From assembly GCF_031851795.1 (NCBI RefSeq), contig NZ_CP134696.1:4546501-4610500 (forward strand): DNA of 64,000 nucleotides, read 5' to 3'. This document shows, piece by piece, positions 62,950 through 64,000 of the stretch. Both the position numbers and the translations under genes were made by a program. Under the pieces are notes generated by a model. It searched no databases and was not told the origin of the DNA. It saw only the letters and a list, made by a program, of their open reading frames with translations. This DNA comes from Pontibacter sp. G13. GTDB lineage: Bacteria; Bacteroidota; Bacteroidia; J057. Numbering within the stretch: the first letter of the stretch is position 1; each line of letters opens with the position of its first letter.

Positions 62950-64000
62950 TTATTTCAGCTCCAACTCCTTGACGCCGGAGGAATATTCCGCCCCGCGAAT
63001 GCTTTCGAAAATCTCCTTGAGTTCTTGGAGTTTCTCTGGATTGGATTCTGCCAGATTGTTCTGCTGGCCGATATCTTCCTTGAGGTTGTAGAGTTGGTAT
63101 TCGGAGTCATTCCCGAGTTCGATATTGACTTGGGTATTGACGGCTTTTCCTTTGTATGGAGGAATCAGCGCCCAATCGCCACTGCGCAGGGCAGTTCTAG
63201 ACCCCGCCTCGATGATGAGGTTTTCGCGTCCTGTTTCGGATTTTCCCATCAAGGCATCCAACATGTTTTCGCTATCGCCTAGTTCCGCTTCTGTTCCAAT
63301 CAGTGCCGAAATAGAAGCCAATAAATCCATTTGGCAAACCATCGCATCAGATACGCCCGGCTGGATGGTTCCTTTCCAATAGGTGATGAATGGAACACGG
63401 GTACCGGCTTCGAAGAGACTGTATTTTCCGCCGCGAAGAGGACCTGCGGGCTTGTGATCGCCGAGCTTTTCTACGGCATCGTCAAAATAACCGTCATTCA
63501 GTACAGGGCCATTGTCACTGGAGAAAACGATCAGGGTGTTCTCCAAAATGCCTGCTTCATCCAAGGTCTTCACGAACTCTCCGATACACCAATCGGCTTC
63601 CAAGATTACATCTCCACGTGGTCCCATGCCTGATTTTCCTGCGAATCGAGGATGAGGAGTACGGGGTACGTGTGGTTGCTGAAGTGCGTAATACAGGAAG
63701 AATGGCTCATCTTTGTGCGCCTTCACGTAGGCTTGAGCTTTGGCGAGGAAATTATCCGCCATGTCGATATCACTCCATTTGGCTTTTTCGCCGCCTTTCA
63801 TGTATCCGATGCGGGGAATCCCATTGACAATGCTGGAATTGTGGCCGTGGTGCCATTTCATGGTCAAAAGCTCTGGATTGTCTTTTCCAGTGGGCTCGCC
63901 TTCGAAATTCTCCTGATAATTGATGAGGATTGGATCATTGGGATCGAGTCCTTCCACCAAGCCATTGCGGAGATATACCGTAGGAACACGGTCTTGGGTC
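62950..64000 (-). CDS. Sulfatase, S1 family, 5' end outside window
   Basis: The frame stays open to base 64000, reading TQDRVPTVYLRNGLVEG before the first TTG at 63960, so the true start is beyond the window. The visible C-terminal two thirds include FFLYYALQQPHVPRTPHPRF, IVFSSDNGPVLNDGYFDDA and GGKYSLFEAGTRVPFITYWKG, all typical of arylsulfatase-like S1 enzymes. The formylglycine motif is in the missing part. It is a third, distinct sulfatase of the locus and convergent with the HTH-TM gene. Confidence 0.88.
   Translation of the reverse strand, partial: TQDRVPTVYLRNGLVEGLDPNDPILINYQENFEGEPTGKDNPELLTMKWHHGHNSSIVNGIPRIGYMKGGEKAKWSDIDMADNFLAKAQAYVKAHKDEPFFLYYALQQPHVPRTPHPRFAGKSGMGPRGDVILEADWCIGEFVKTLDEAGILENTLIVFSSDNGPVLNDGYFDDAVEKLGDHKPAGPLRGGKYSLFEAGTRVPFITYWKGTIQPGVSDAMVCQMDLLASISALIGTEAELGDSENMLDALMGKSETGRENLIIEAGSRTALRSGDWALIPPYKGKAVNTQVNIELGNDSEYQLYNLKEDIGQQNNLAESNPEKLQELKEIFESIRGAEYSSGVKELELK

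Noticed and set aside
1-64000. CRISPR arrays, tRNA and rRNA genes, intact insertion sequences
   Set aside because: No evenly spaced direct repeats, no cloverleaf-type sequences and no transposase-like protein were found on reading through all intergenic regions.

Overview
The window is one continuous piece of a Bacteroidota chromosome with roughly even base composition. SusC/SusD pairs, type IX secretion C-terminal domains, an S10-spc-alpha cluster in which fusA is followed directly by rpsJ with no tuf gene between, and weak Shine-Dalgarno sequences all point to this phylum. The polysaccharide locus suggests a marine, algae-associated member (Cytophagales or Saprospirales type). Genus and species cannot be fixed from the sequence alone.

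Bases 1-18,080 hold the translation cluster on the plus strand: the end of rpsL, then rpsG, fusA, rpsJ, rplC-rplD-rplW-rplB-rpsS-rplV-rpsC-rplP-rpmC-rpsQ, rplN-rplX-rplE-rpsN-rpsH-rplF-rplR-rpsE-rpmD-rplO, secY, map, infA, rpmJ, rpsM-rpsK-rpsD, rpoA and rplQ, closed by a strong terminator. Several spacers carry conspicuous hairpins, two of them terminator-like and lying inside the cluster.

Bases 18,100-32,100 are mixed single-copy genes: an Lrp/AsnC regulator, an acyl-CoA thioesterase, thyA, a DUF58/BatD-like pair, a TonB-domain protein, a thioredoxin-like protein, an ICMT-like membrane protein, a two-gene unit of proposed phosphonate-catabolism families, a secreted subtilase and a TPR protein.

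Bases 32,660-64,000 form a large polysaccharide-utilisation locus. A plus-strand unit encodes SusC, SusD and a PKD surface lipoprotein, followed by an aldose epimerase and a RhaT-like sugar permease. On the minus strand lie two sulfatases with a small Lys-rich periplasmic protein between them and a 1219-residue Asp-box propeller protein with a T9SS tail. Further along is a tight six-gene operon: SSS symporter, cytosolic FAD oxidoreductase, GH2, GH43-like propeller, GH16 and GH117. A plus-strand protein with a cytoplasmic HTH-like domain, one membrane span and a periplasmic domain is divergent from this operon, and a third sulfatase runs off the window edge. GH117, GH16, GH2 and sulfatases together suggest a sulfated agar-type red algal galactan (agar or porphyran). 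The inferred route is cutting and desulfation outside or in the periplasm, SusCD import, exo-cleavage by GH117/GH2, then SSS and RhaT-like uptake of sugars for cytosolic oxidation.

The intergenic DNA holds a GC-rich dispersed repeat family (five copies or partial copies near 22.1, 22.5, 41.6, 50.0 and 50.6 kb). Twice it occurs as inverted pairs flanking a long imperfect palindrome. No tRNA, rRNA, CRISPR array or intact insertion sequence was seen.
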